Part shown: piece after piece, positions 1 to 10,600 of the stretch
How positions within the stretch are numbered: the first letter of the stretch is position 1
Layout of the letters: each line of letters begins with the position of its first letter
Source of the DNA: Magnaporthiopsis rhizophila
Taxonomy: Eukaryota > Ascomycota > Sordariomycetes > Magnaporthales > Magnaporthaceae
Reading direction: 5' to 3'
Assembly (NCBI GenBank): GCA_003049465.1
Contig: PYSS01000001.1
Location: 186,001 to 250,000 of the forward strand
DNA length: 64,000 nt
Program-made: the position numbers and the translations under genes
The notes under the pieces: generated by a model
The model's database searches: none
What the model was told of the DNA's origin: nothing
The model's input: only the letters and a program-made list of their open reading frames with translations

Positions 1-2
1 CC

Positions 3-266
3 CTCAACGCCAACGACGAGATCCACGCCCTTGTCTTCTCTCCCAACCGCTACTGGCTTTGCGCCGCCACCGCCTCGAGCATCATCATTTTCGACCTCGA
101 GAAGAAGAGCAAGGTCGACGAGCTCAAGCCCGAGTTCGCCGCCGTCGGCAAGAAGAGCCGCGAGCCCGAGTGCGTCTCGCTCGCCTGGAGCGCCGATGGC
201 CAGACCCTGTTTGCTGGCTACACCGACAACATCATCCGTGCCTGGGGTGTCATGTCGAGGGCGTAA
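3..266 (+). CDS. cpc-2: CPC-2 / RACK1 WD40 protein, C-terminal part
   Basis: The frame is open from the left edge and ends at TAA 264-266, giving the last 87 residues. They read as the final WD40 blades of the G-beta-like protein RACK1: motifs 'VFSPNRYWLC', 'IIIFDLEKK', 'CVSLAWSADGQTLF', and the terminal 'DNIIRAWGVMSRA', which I recognise as near-identical to fungal CPC-2. RACK1 is a seven-bladed propeller on the 40S ribosomal head; in Neurospora and Aspergillus CPC-2 is needed for cross-pathway control of amino-acid synthesis, growth and fertility. The N-terminal blades and start lie left of the window. No intron is seen in this part. The family call is firm; the regulatory role is inherited from characterised orthologues. 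Confidence 0.95.
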   Translation, partial: LNANDEIHALVFSPNRYWLCAATASSIIIFDLEKKSKVDELKPEFAAVGKKSREPECVSLAWSADGQTLFAGYTDNIIRAWGVMSRA

Positions 267-1166
267 GAACGGGGCTTCGCCTAGGGGGTTTATGATGACG
301 ATTGGGTGGGAATTCTTTTTTGTTCAACGCTGCTTAGGGAGTGCCGGGAGGGACTCAAGAGACGGATCCATGGTGGCGGGCGTCAAGGAATGCTTGTCTA
401 GGTTCGGGTTTTTTCACACCTTCATGGACGATGGAAGACACAGCACAGGAGCACCAAAATCATTTTTTTTTTCTTCATGGGAGGTTTGCGCAGTCGCATC
501 ACGACGCATTATGGTTTACTCCAAAACCTCGGCGTTTGGTGTGGATTTGCTCTGTGCTGTGGAATAGCCTTCCTTGTCCCTCTCATCTGCTGATACCAAA
601 AAAACAACATTGTCATGACCAGGGCCGAATCCCTGCGGGGAGCGTGGCTCCGTTGGGAGAGAGGGAGATCGGTTCGTGTGACGGACGACCATCGTTACTC
701 TCTGTGTGTGAGCAGTGAGGCTGCAACCATCCAAGCTCGGTGCTTATGGCACGAGCAACAGGACCGCTAATTTGACAAGGGGGGTTACAGTCTTCAGTCT
801 GTAAACAGCCTTACTGCGCGAGTCCAAGATCAAACGCACTATGAGCCCTCTGACGCCTCGACTCTGAGCATCCGCTCCTGTGGGTCGTGGTGATTGTTTA
901 AGCTCAAGACATTCCCATGTGGGCGCAAGCCTGGATAGCAGCTCGTGTTAGGTTTACATACCAGGCGACTGATCTCTGAAAATACGTGCGAAATGCTCAT
1001 ATTGTGTACTCAGGAAATCTGAGCGCTTGTGTCTTTGCGTCTAATCTACTGGAGAGGTGTCTATTTTGAGCCAAAAAAAAAGACACTCGGCTCGGTAATG
1101 CCGAAGAGGGAGCAAAAACAACAAGAAAGAGAAAAAATACGCAAGGAGAGAAAAAGACTCTGCTAG
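267..1166. other. Intergenic, convergent 3' regions
   Basis: Lies between the stops of cpc-2 (plus) and the phosphatase gene (minus), so it holds both 3' untranslated regions. Purine-rich around 1070-1160. No coding sequence, RNA gene or repeat recognised. Confidence 0.6.
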
Positions 1167-2162
1167 TTAGGCCTCTTCGGGTCCGGCAGGCAGAGCATCC
1201 GCCTCAGGAATGCCGTCTCCAAGCACGACGGGCATGGTCCAGCAGGTGCCTAGGCCGCCAGACATGGTAGACTCGGACTGGGCGAGCTGGTACGGCGTGT
1301 CGGCGTCGTCGGCGGGCCGCTCGGCAAAGTCGAAGACGCGGTAGTCGGCGTTGGAGAACCACCAGCCGCACACTCCGGCGCGCAGGAAGCCCGAGTGCGA
1401 CACCACGGCGATGACCTTTTCCGGGCGCGAGTGCAGGTCCCGGAGGACGGACTGGCCGCGGCTCAGGACGGCGCTCTTGCTGTACGCGTAGGGAGCGCCT
1501 GCTGGCGACGTCTTGTCCGGATAGACGGGGTCGACTTTGGAGAAGTCGACGAATGGGACTGCCGGGGTGGTTTTGTGGTGGTGTCAGTCCCGTGTGAGGC
1601 AGGTAGATAGATAGATGTCGTTCTTTGTTCATGGAAGACTCGGGGTTGCTGCTTACATTCGTTTGCCAGGTCGTCAAGCGGACTGCCCGTGTCGCAGGGC
1701 TTCGCGGAGACCTCTATTTTTGTCCGGTGAGATCGGATCAGATTCAGTATCGGATGCGGGACAGCAACTCGGATCCTCTCTACGCACGCACCTTGCCATC
1801 CGGCGTGGGCTACAATGGGCACCTTCTTACCGCCCGGGGGCGGGTCGATGAGAAATCCCAGGCCTATCTGGGCGGTCTGTATACACCGCCTCATGGGGCT
1901 GACAATGATGAGGTCGACGTCCAGCTTCCCCGGCAGCGTCTCTTGCAGGTGTTCGCACAGGGTCCTGGACTGCTCCCTTCCCAGTTCTGTGAGGTCCGGG
2001 TCATGGATCCTATAGTCTTGTGGATATCGATTCAGTTAGCATAGGTGGAAACAGGCTGTGGCCGTTTCTGGGACAAGCAAGGAGCAAAAACGAGAGGGTG
2101 CACTTATTGCGAAGATTGTGCAATGCTTGGGCATGTCGGATGAAGATTAGTTTAGGCGGCAT
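1167..2162 (-). CDS. Histidine phosphatase (phosphoglycerate mutase-like) family protein
   Basis: Four-exon model on the minus strand: 2162-2104, 2009-1792, 1713-1657, 1558-1167, encoding 241 aa. It starts MPPKLIFIRHAQALHN, with the catalytic RHxQ/xHN motif at residues 9-16 (the usual RHG/RHA phospho-histidine loop), then 'IHDPDLTELG', 'SPMRRCIQTA' and, in the last exon, 'VVSHSGFLR' carrying the second catalytic histidine. This is the layout of fungal cofactor-independent mutase-like phosphatases. The substrate cannot be told from sequence. All three introns are GT-AG and restore frame; the first uses acceptor 'actatag', because splicing at the nearer 'cacaag' would create a stop. The start is the first ATG before the conserved motif. 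It diverges from the CTNNBL1 gene across about 745 bp. Confidence 0.9.
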
Positions 2163-2907
2163 CTTGAGTCTCAGTCGAGGGCGGCGACGTTCGAGTGGGT
2201 GTGTTGAGGTGAAGCAGCCGTAAGTAGGCAGTCCTTGGAAGATGACGAAAGGAGAGAGGTTGTTTGGAGTATATATAGCCAAGGTAGTTTTGTGTTTGAA
2301 TGGACGTCAACTGCTTGGATGCACGTTTTATATACATGCGTGCAGAGGACAAAGATGCGTCCCATGATGAAGAAGCCAGACCTGAGTCACCGACATTGCG
2401 GCTTCCTGCGCCCCCCGCCTCTGTTAGTTTGCCGTCCGCGTTTGTTGGAAGCCAACCAAGCACGGTTGAGGCGTTTGTAGAGCTAGCCAAGAGATGAGGC
2501 GGACACACCGCAGCGACTAGAGATGCCCCAAAACATCGCACCGAAAAAAAATACATTGTAAGGTTGCTGAAACTGGCTGTGCCTTTGATCCCGTCTCTTG
2601 TGGATGCTTCGCCCTTTCGCCGTCGAGGCTGATTTTCTAAGGAGCGGCGATGATGATTGACTCGCACGGTGAAGTGGGAACACAGATCATGGCTGCATAC
2701 AGTGTAAACCCACAGAATCCACTGTATCGGGGGCTCAATTGGCACTCGCATGTTTGCCTGGCGGCGTATCGCGGAGCTCCAATCGTCCAGCTTCGGAAAT
2801 TCGACAAACATCACAAACAAAACCAAGCGCCACTGCACTGCCCAACGCAAGAAACCAACAACATTTACAAGCCAGCCCAGTGTCCAATTTCTTTGGATTC
2901 ACAAAGC
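2163..2907. other. Divergent promoter region
   Basis: Shared upstream region of the phosphatase gene (minus) and the CTNNBL1 gene (plus). It contains the TATA-like element near 2270. No conserved reading frame was found. Confidence 0.6.
2269..2278 (-). promoter_or_regulatory. TATA-like element upstream of the phosphatase gene
   Basis: An alternating TA stretch (minus strand 'ctatatatac') lies about 110 nt before the phosphatase start codon, a plausible TATA distance allowing for a short leader. Support is motif and position only. Confidence 0.35.
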
Positions 2908-4924
2908 ATGACGAGTATCGACGAGCTCTTCAAGGCAAGTTCTACACCACCGGCCCTCGCCGTATCTTTCCCGCCGCTCGCTCTGCTAACACGCCTAGCT
3001 CAGAGTTCGGGTCTGCCCAACAAGCGAAAGCTCGACACAGTCAAAGACCCGAGTACGTACGACTGCAATCTTTCCGCACAGCATCTACCACCGGGTTGCT
3101 GACAGGTCATACTCTACCCGTAACGCAGACGAGATCTACAAATCGGTCAAGCTCGGCGGTAGTAGCAACGGGAGGCACGCGCAAGTGGAGGATGAGGACA
3201 AAGACATGACCGAGGCCGGGCCGGCCCCTCCACCAGAAGGAGAGGATGACGACGGCGAGTACGGGCCGACCGCACCACCGGACGACGACGACGAGGGCGA
3301 CGACGAGGAGGGGCGCTTCTTCGGCGGCGGCATCACCAGACAGGAGGCCGAGGTGCTGGACTACGTCGAGGGCGCCGACGGCGGCGGCGACGAGCTGGCC
3401 GACGAGAGGATCGACGCGACCTGGCTGCGGCGCACGGCGCTGGCCTTCGAGAAGAAGATCAACCGCAACGCCGAGCTGCGCGCCCGGCACGCTGACGAGC
3501 CGGCCCGGTTCATCGACAGCGAGGCCGACCTGGACGCGGCCATCCGCGCCCTCTCCATCCTGGGCGAGCACCCGTCGCTGTACGCCGAGTTCGCGCGCCT
3601 CGGCTGCGCCGCCAGCCTGGTGTCGCTGCTCGCGCACGACAACACCGACATCGCCCTGGCCGCGGTCCAGATCGTGGGCGAGCTCACCGGCGACGACATC
3701 GGCGCCGGCGCCACCGACGCCGACTGGTCCGCCCTGGTCGACGCCATGCTCGAGGCCGACCTGCTGCCGCTGCTCGTGTCGAACCTGGGCCGTCTGGACG
3801 AGGCGGGCGACGACGACGCCGACCGCGAGGGCGTCTACCGCATCCTCGAGGTGGCCGAGAACCTGTGCTCGCGGCCCTCGACGGCCGAGACGGTCGCGCG
3901 AGACGACCAGCTCATGCGCTGGCTCCTCGCCCGCGCGGCCAAGGACGAAGGAGGAGGCGGTGGCGGAGGCGGCGGCGTGTCGCAAAATAAACAATACGCC
4001 GCCGAGATGCTCGCCATCCTGGCCCAGGCCGCCCCCACCAACCGCACACGCCTCGCCGAGCTCGACGCCGTAGAAGCCCTGCTACAGCTCGTGGCGCCCT
4101 ACCGCGCCCGCGACCCAGAAAAGGGCGACGAGGCCGAGTACATGGAGAACCTGTTCGAGGCGCTCACGTGCATCGTCGACGACGACACGGGGCTTGGGCG
4201 GCAAAAGTTTGTCGAGGCCGAGGGCCACGCGCTGTGCCTGGTGCTGACGCAGTCTTCGTCGTCGGGCAAGGGCGTGAGGAAGGCCCGGACGCCGGCGCTC
4301 AGGCTGCTCGACCACGCCGTGGGCCAGTCGCGCGAGGCGGGCGTGTGCGAGCGCATCGTCGAGTACGGCGGGCTCAAGACCCTCTTCACGCTGTTCATGA
4401 AGATCAAGACGGCCGGCGGCGGCGGCGGTGGAGACAGCGCGCGCGCGCTCGAGCACCTGATATCCATCTTCTCCTGGATGCTGCGCCTGCTACCGGCCGA
4501 GTCGGCCGAGCGCGTGCGGACGCTGGCAAAGTTCGTCGAGAAGGACTACGAGAAGACGGCGAGGCTGGTGGCGCTGCGGCGCGAGTACGCGGCGCGCGTG
4601 GCCGCCGTCGACGCCGACATCGAGCGCGAGGCCCGCGCCATGCGCGCCGACCAGGACCGCGACGGCGCCGTCGACGGCTGGTTCTCGCGCAGGCTGGACG
4701 CGGGCCTGTTCTGCCTGCAGACCCTCGACGTCATCCTCGCCTGGCTGGCGGCCGAGGACTCGGGGGCCGGCCGCAAGATAGGGGAGCTGCTGGCCGACAA
4801 GGGCGAGACCATGGCACTTATAAAATCGAGCCTGAAGGAGCAGGCCGAGGGCGTCGACGCCTCGACCGACGACGGGAAGGAGATGCTCGACATGCTGAAT
4901 ACGCTTGCAGATTGTATCGACTAG
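2908..4924 (+). CDS. CTNNBL1: Beta-catenin-like protein 1 homologue (armadillo-like, spliceosome-associated)
   Basis: Three exons, 2908-2934, 3004-3052 and 3129-4924, give 623 aa in one continuous frame. The N-terminus 'MTSIDELFK' joined to 'SSGLPNKRKLDTVKDP' and 'NEIYKSVKL' matches the conserved start of CTNNBL1. Next comes an acidic stretch (about residues 50-80), 'RFFGGGITRQEAEVLDYV', 'ERIDATWLRRTALAFEKKI' and a long helical armadillo-like region to the C-terminus ('NTLADCID'). In animals CTNNBL1 binds the Prp19/CDC5L complex and acts in the nucleus on pre-mRNA splicing; I infer the same here. The first exon is only nine codons and is followed by a GC-AG intron ('AAG|gcaagt'), then a GT-AG intron. 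Gly- and Asp-rich runs (for example around 3950-3980) are insertions. Length fits fungal homologues. Confidence 0.93.
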
Positions 4925-5251
4925 ACTTGTCGCTGGGCGCAAAAGGGAGGGCTATCTGGGAGGCTGAAGCGTAGGGGATTTCCTCAGGGTTCATCTGCCC
5001 CATGTATATCATCAATGTAATCAAGATATCAACGACATACAACCCAAGACACAGACGCATCTGGTCTCCAGGCAACACACACCCGCCAAGCCAGTGGCGG
5101 TCACTCGCCTTCTCAACTTCTTCCCCTCCCTCTCTACTAGAACATCATCATCCCGAAAGCGAGCGGGTCGGGTCGGTCCCTCAAATTGAGCTCTTGTACC
5201 CAAAAGCCCTTCCCTATTTCATTTCCTGCAGAGTAGTACGTGGCAGTCCGC
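4925..5251. other. Intergenic, convergent 3' regions
   Basis: Short spacer between the stops of CTNNBL1 (plus) and vma10 (minus). It should hold both polyadenylation sites. Nothing else recognised. Confidence 0.6.
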
Positions 5252-6112
5252 CTACGCAGCGCTCGGAGGGACTGGTTTCGGCTCAAAGACGGCAGTCAGG
5301 AGGTCCTTGACGACCTTGTCCTGGTTCTTCTTGGCCTGCTCCTTGATCTCGCTGATCTTGACCTCGGCCTCCTTGTTGGCCACCTCCTCGGCCTGCTGGT
5401 TACCTGCCGTGTGCTACAGGGAGGGGGGATCCAGGGCCATCAGATTTTGCTCATGGAGATTGCGGGAAGATTATAACATGGCAGGAAAAAGCAAGCGTGC
5501 GCACCTTGGCCTCGAACTCCTTGAACTCGGACTCTTTGTTGGCCCTGTACTCGTCAATCTCCTTTTTGGCTTCGTCGCGGGCCTCCTTCACCCTCTTTGT
5601 ACGGACTGCGCGCGCGGCGTGTTGACCGGTTGGTTAGCTTGGGGGCCGGGGGGCGGCACGGTGGTCTACTGCGACTGAGCAACGGGGCGGGGTTTCCATG
5701 TTCTTGTGCCCACGTACATTCCCTGGCTGCGGATAGGCGAGAATGCGTTCGTTAGCTGGCGATTCCCCTCTGGTGTGTACCCATGTGTAGCGGCCTTGAG
5801 AAACCCCAAAGCAGAGCATGCCTCCCCCCTCGTGGGCGCAAACTCACCCTTCTGCACAATCTTGGACGCCTCCCTCTCGGCCTGTGTTGATTCGAGCGTC
5901 AGCGGGCGGTCGATTCGTGCAGCGCGGTCAGGACTGCGATTGGAAAGTTTCGCGGGGCCGCTCGGAAGGTTAGCGTTCGGCGTACCTCGAGGAGGGTCTG
6001 GATGCCTTGCGAGCTTTGAGCCGACTGTGTGTTGGTTCGGCGTCGGGGTCAGCTCGGGCTTCTTGCTCTATGTATCGCAGGGGAGGAAACTTGGGGTTTG
6101 GCAACAAACCAT
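5252..6112 (-). CDS. vma10: V-type proton ATPase subunit G
   Basis: Six exons: 6112-6110, 6024-5986, 5881-5848, 5726-5718, 5605-5505, 5413-5252, encoding 115 aa, the usual length for subunit G. The spliced protein has 'GIQTLLEAEREASKIVQKAR', 'RTKRVKEARDEAKKEIDEYR', 'KEFEAKHTAGNQQAEE' and ends 'LLTAVFEPKPVPPSAA', a continuous charged helix typical of the V1 peripheral stalk that couples the catalytic head to the membrane sector at the vacuole. Two exons are extraordinary: the fourth is 9 nt (codons for A-R-E-F overlap) and the first appears to be only the ATG before a gtttgt donor. All six junctions keep frame. The body of the protein is certain; the ATG-only exon is inferred because the next exon has no in-frame ATG. 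Confidence 0.88.
5718..5726 (-). other. vma10: 9-nt microexon of vma10
   Basis: On the minus strand the nine bases CCAGGGAAT sit between a 'ccgcag' acceptor and a 'gtacgtg' donor. They complete the conserved 'IVQK-A-R-E-F-R' segment, linking phase 1 on the left to phase 1 on the right. Skipping them keeps the frame but deletes three conserved residues. Confidence 0.85.
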
Positions 6113-6683
6113 CCTGGGGAAGTTATGTGAGCAGTCTTTTTTTTTTTTATTTCGATTGCAGTTGAAGGGAGGTATGCGCGGCGTGGGTGTCGAGACTTCC
6201 AACACTTTAATCAATGCCAGCGAATCGTTGGATTGGGTTGGCGGGCGGCTTCGGTTGTTGAGCGCCAGGGAACTCCGCCAGGCCGCGAGCTGCAGAGAAA
6301 AAGGTGGGGACCTCTCCCGCTAAAGGCCGACCTACCGCCGGTGGCCGCTCAGTGCCTGGAGGGCGGTGTTCAGGGGCAGAAAATTTGATTACATCATACC
6401 ACCTGCCCCAAAGCCTAAAGACAATGGCATCCCCCTGCAGTGCGGGTTCGGGCTTCTGTCATTGGTGCATCACCATCACGCGTCTGGGATATTTTGGGAT
6501 TTATTCGAAGTGGTTGCCACGTAATCTTACACTGCGCATATCCAGCGTACCATTATCCATCCACTTTGCTGTATTTTCACCAGAATGGCATGCTTGAGCA
6601 TGAGGTAGCGTACCCGTTTCTTTGCAGCAAAGACACCCCGAACCACCATCAGCCAACCAACAACCCCTAAGCCTCGAGAAACG
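6113..6683. other. Divergent promoter region vma10 / pet117
   Basis: Upstream region shared by vma10 (minus) and the pet117 homologue (plus). No coding potential recognised; a pyrimidine run lies near 6138-6147. Confidence 0.55.
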
Positions 6684-6998
6684 ATGTCTCGAGCCTCTAA
6701 GCTCACCCTGATGGGCACTTCGCTCTTTGCCGTCACCACCGTCATGTTCGTCCACTTTCAGCAAAAGGCCGAGAGAGCTGTAAGAAACTGATTACTCTTT
6801 TCACCAAATCTCCTCCTTAACTGACTGAGAAAAAAAAAAAAGGCCATGCATGAGGGCGTTGTCCGCGATATAGAGCAGCAGCGCATAAAGCGCGAGCGGC
6901 AACTAGATTTTGAAATGCAGCGTGCGCTGGAGCAGGAATACAAAAAGGGTCAGACTGTGCGGGATACCACTGGAAATCCCGGTGACGATGCCCGATAG
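6684..6998 (+). CDS. pet117: Cytochrome c oxidase assembly protein Pet117 homologue
   Basis: Two exons, 6684-6779 and 6843-6998, encode 83 aa. The start 'MSRASKLTLMGTSLFAVTTVMFVHF' is a short basic leader followed by one membrane segment (about residues 7-24), then a charged helical tail with 'HEGVVRDIEQQRIKRERQLDFEMQ' (reported here in part) and a polar C-terminus. This is the classic Pet117 layout: a small inner-membrane protein facing the mitochondrial matrix that couples haem a synthesis to complex IV assembly in yeast. The intron is GT-AG with an A-rich 3' end. Length is close to other filamentous fungal Pet117 proteins as I remember them. Only the family assignment is claimed. Confidence 0.85.
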
Positions 6999-7674
6999 CG
7001 ACACGGGGGCTCGTGAGGGGCCTAGCAGCGGAGGACCTCATCTGGCTATTCCCCGGATCATGTTCCAGCTAGGTGAGCATTCATCCACAGAGAGGCACAA
7101 GCACGACATATATTCCACCAAGATACCCACCGACCTGCTTAAAACCATCTCCCCTCATTACCTGGTGTATCGTTTCAGTTTGTTCACCAGACACAACCTC
7201 CCATCAAGTCTATGTCCTGTCTTTGGATCTTGAAGAATCGATGTATTGTCGATACAACACAAGACAGCTGCTGAGGCAAGACCCCCTGAATCTATCACCC
7301 TCCACCTGTTACTCCGCCTGATACTTTTCAAGCACAAGCCCGACCGTATCAGAACCGTTGCAGAGGGTAGAGAAACAAAGTCTCCTCCCGCTGCCTAGAC
7401 GACAGTCTGGAACGGCCGTGGTTGGTGCGTCGGTCGCGAGGAGGGGTTGTTTGCGGCTACTCGGACGTCACCAACTATGCAGAACATGTAAATAGCAATA
7501 AAATACCGATTCCCAAGTCGAAATGAGCCCTCTCAGTTCTTCCTATACTCCGTGCAAAGGACCCCGCTGTTGTTTTGGTTGTGTGGTAGGGCATAAACGA
7601 GAAGAACGAAAAACAAGGCAGAGAAAGAAGAAAAAACGCCGGCGGGCAACCAGCCAGAAGTCGTCATTCTCGTC
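6999..7674. other. Intergenic, convergent 3' regions
   Basis: Between the stops of pet117 (plus) and rpb2 (minus). Contains an AATAAA near 7498, far from the pet117 stop. No gene recognised. Confidence 0.55.
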
Positions 7675-10600
7675 TCAACGAATCGAAACACCAGACCGGT
7701 CTGTGAACATCCTGGTCGCAATGTTCATCGCCGCAAGCTCCTGGAAGAGAAGCTTGGCAGCATACGGGATGTGCACCTGCGCAATCTTGGTCTTGTTCTT
7801 GCAAGGGCGGCACTCAAAGGTACCCTTGGTGAGGTCACTGTAATAGGAACCAACAGTGTTAGCAAATCCCCGTGGAAAGGAGGAAGAAAAAGTACAAGGA
7901 ACACTTACGCAATAGGCGTCATCAACCCGCAGATTTCGCAAATGTGCACCCGGAAAGCGTCCGAGACCTCAAAGAGCCGCTCCTTGAGGAAGGCTGCGGC
8001 ACCATGTGCAATCATGCAATCACGTTCCATTTCTCCGAAACGGAGACCACCGTCTCTGGCTCGACCCTCGACCGGCTGCCGCGTCATGATCTGAAGAGGC
8101 CCTCGGGCGCGAGCATGGATCTTGTCGTCCACCATGTGGCGGAGACGCTGGTAGTACGTAGGGCCGAAGAAGACCTGGGCACGGAGCTTGCGTCCCGTGT
8201 GGCCGTGGTAGAGCACCTCGAACCCACGAGACTGGTAGTCGTATTCTCGAAGCAGCTTCGAGACGCTGTCTACCGTCACCTCGGTGAAGGGGGTGGCGTC
8301 GCCCTCGAAGCCCTTGATGGTAGCGACCTTGCTCAGAAGACACTCGATCAAATGCGCGATTGTCATACGAGACGGGATGGCGTGGGGGTTAATGATGATG
8401 TCTGGCGTGATGCCTTCTCGCGTAAAAGGCATGTCCTCGTGGCGGTACGTCACGCCGATGGTACCCTTCTGACCGTGACGCGAGGCAAACTTGTCTCCGA
8501 TCTGGGGGATCTTGGTGGTCCTGACACGAACCTTGACGTACTTGAGTCCGTCTTGGTTCGTCGTCAGGATGACCTGGTCGACAATACCGCTCTCTGTGCT
8601 GCGGAGCGGCGTCGATGCGTCTCGCTTGACGTGCTGCACCGTACGCTGACCCAGCTCCTGGTTGTCCGGTTGAATGGGCGCCGTTTTTCCGATGATGATG
8701 TCCTCACCCGAGACACGGGTGCCTGGTGCCACAATGCCATCGTCTTCCAGCTTGTCATATGTGCCCTGCTTCAGTCGGAGAGTGTCTTGTCTGTAGGGCT
8801 TTTCAAACTTCTCCACCAGGTTGATGCCCACCCGCTTCTCGGCGTCGGTGTACGACCGGAAGAACAGACTCCTGAAGAGCCCGCGGTCGATGCTGCTCTG
8901 GTTCATAATGACGGAATCTTCCTGGTTGTATCCAGAGTAGCATGCGATGGCCACAATGGCATTCTGTCCAGCCGGCAGCTCACGGAATTTGAGATACTCC
9001 ATCGACCGGGTGATACCAAGGGGCTTTTGCGGGTAGTAGAGAATGTTGGCCATGGTGTCCATGCGCTTGTTGTAGTTTGTCAAGAAGAAACCCATGGCCT
9101 GCTTGCCCATTGCAGACTGGTAGGTGTTACGAGGCGACTGGTTGTGGTCAGGGAACGGGATGATGCTGGCGCAGATGCCCAACAGCATACTCGGGTGGAT
9201 CTCGCAGTGGGTGTAGGTGTGCGTCGTCGGGTTGATCTTTGTCCTCAGCCGTTTGTTGATGTTGTGCTCCGTGATGATGTCGTCCTCGGCCGCGAGGTTG
9301 ATGCCCGTCTCCTTGAGGTACCTGAAGATATCCAAATCCTCTGGCGTCATGCAAATCATGGCTGTCTCCTCTTGCTCGGCATCCATGAGATCGATGACAC
9401 CGTCCGACTTCAGACCCTCCCACCCGTAGAAGCCCTCGTCTCCCTGGGATAGCTGGTTGTCCTTGTCTTCGTGCAGTCTGGCAATGTGCTCCTTGGTGAG
9501 CACAAGAGTCGACTTTCTGATCCCAGCCACCTCATCGTCCTTCTGGTTCACCACGAACAACGGCCTCATGACACGGCCGGCATCCGACAGGATCCTGAAC
9601 TCTCCCTCTCGCACGTCGTGGATCAGAGAAACCTCGGCATCCACCGTGTTCTTTCTCCGTAGGTCCGCCACCGCCTCAGCCAGCTCGTCAATGTTGCGAG
9701 AGACACCGACCCACGTGCCGTTGATAAAGATCTTGGACACGGCCATGCCGTCTGAGGGCTCAAACTCCTCGAGCACTTCCATGCCTCGAGAGACGAGGAA
9801 GTGCTCTATGGGTGATGCGGGGGTTCCAACACTGACCATGCACATCAGCGACAGGTTCTTGACTAGACCACAAGCCTGGCCTTCGGGGGTCTCGGCAGGA
9901 CAGACGAGACCCCAATGTGTGTTGTGCAGTTGGCGGGGCTTGGCAAGCTTGCCATCTCTGCCGATGGGCGTGTTCGTCCGCCGCAAATGCGACAGCGTCG
10001 ACGCGAATGTGTATCGGTTCAGCACCTGGGAGACGCCTGCCGTTGAGCTCGCCGCCTTCTTCTGATCACCCCAGTTGCCAGTGGCCAGCGAGTACTTCAG
10101 CCCGTTGGATAGCGTGTTGGGCCTCAGCGCAGACGTCAGATCGAAGTTCCTCGACGAGTCGATGCAGCGCTTCAGGTGGTTCATCATATCGTTGGACATC
10201 CTGCGAACGAGGTTGCGGAAAAGCTTAGCCAGCAGCGGACCAGCGAGATCAAGCCGCTTCTTTCCGAAGTGGTCTCGGTCATCGACGTCGCGGCGGCCGA
10301 GAGCACACTGGAGGATCTTGTGCACCATGTAGCCGAGGAAAAAGGCCTTCCTCGTCTCCTGACCTTCCTCCTGCGAAACGTGTGGCAGAGTCTCCTTCTG
10401 AAGAATGTCCCGAGCCATGCGCAGACGCTGGTGCCGGTTGTTGGCGTGCTGTCCATCCCTCCCGACACGCTTGCCGATAAAGTCCAGTGCAACCTCTCGA
10501 TCTTGAATACAGAAAGCCTCTTCGATGCTAGGTCGCAACATCTCCAACATCTGAACATCACCCTTGTCCAGGACAATGTGGTTCAGAATGTCCTCGTCAG

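Noticed and set aside
3107..3994. 295-codon minus-strand open frame
   Set aside because: Antisense to the conserved CTNNBL1 coding region, and its composition follows from GC-rich codons on the other strand.
7872..9452. 526-codon plus-strand open frame
   Set aside because: Lies wholly antisense to rpb2; its Val/Leu/Arg-rich composition is the mirror of a conserved polymerase gene.
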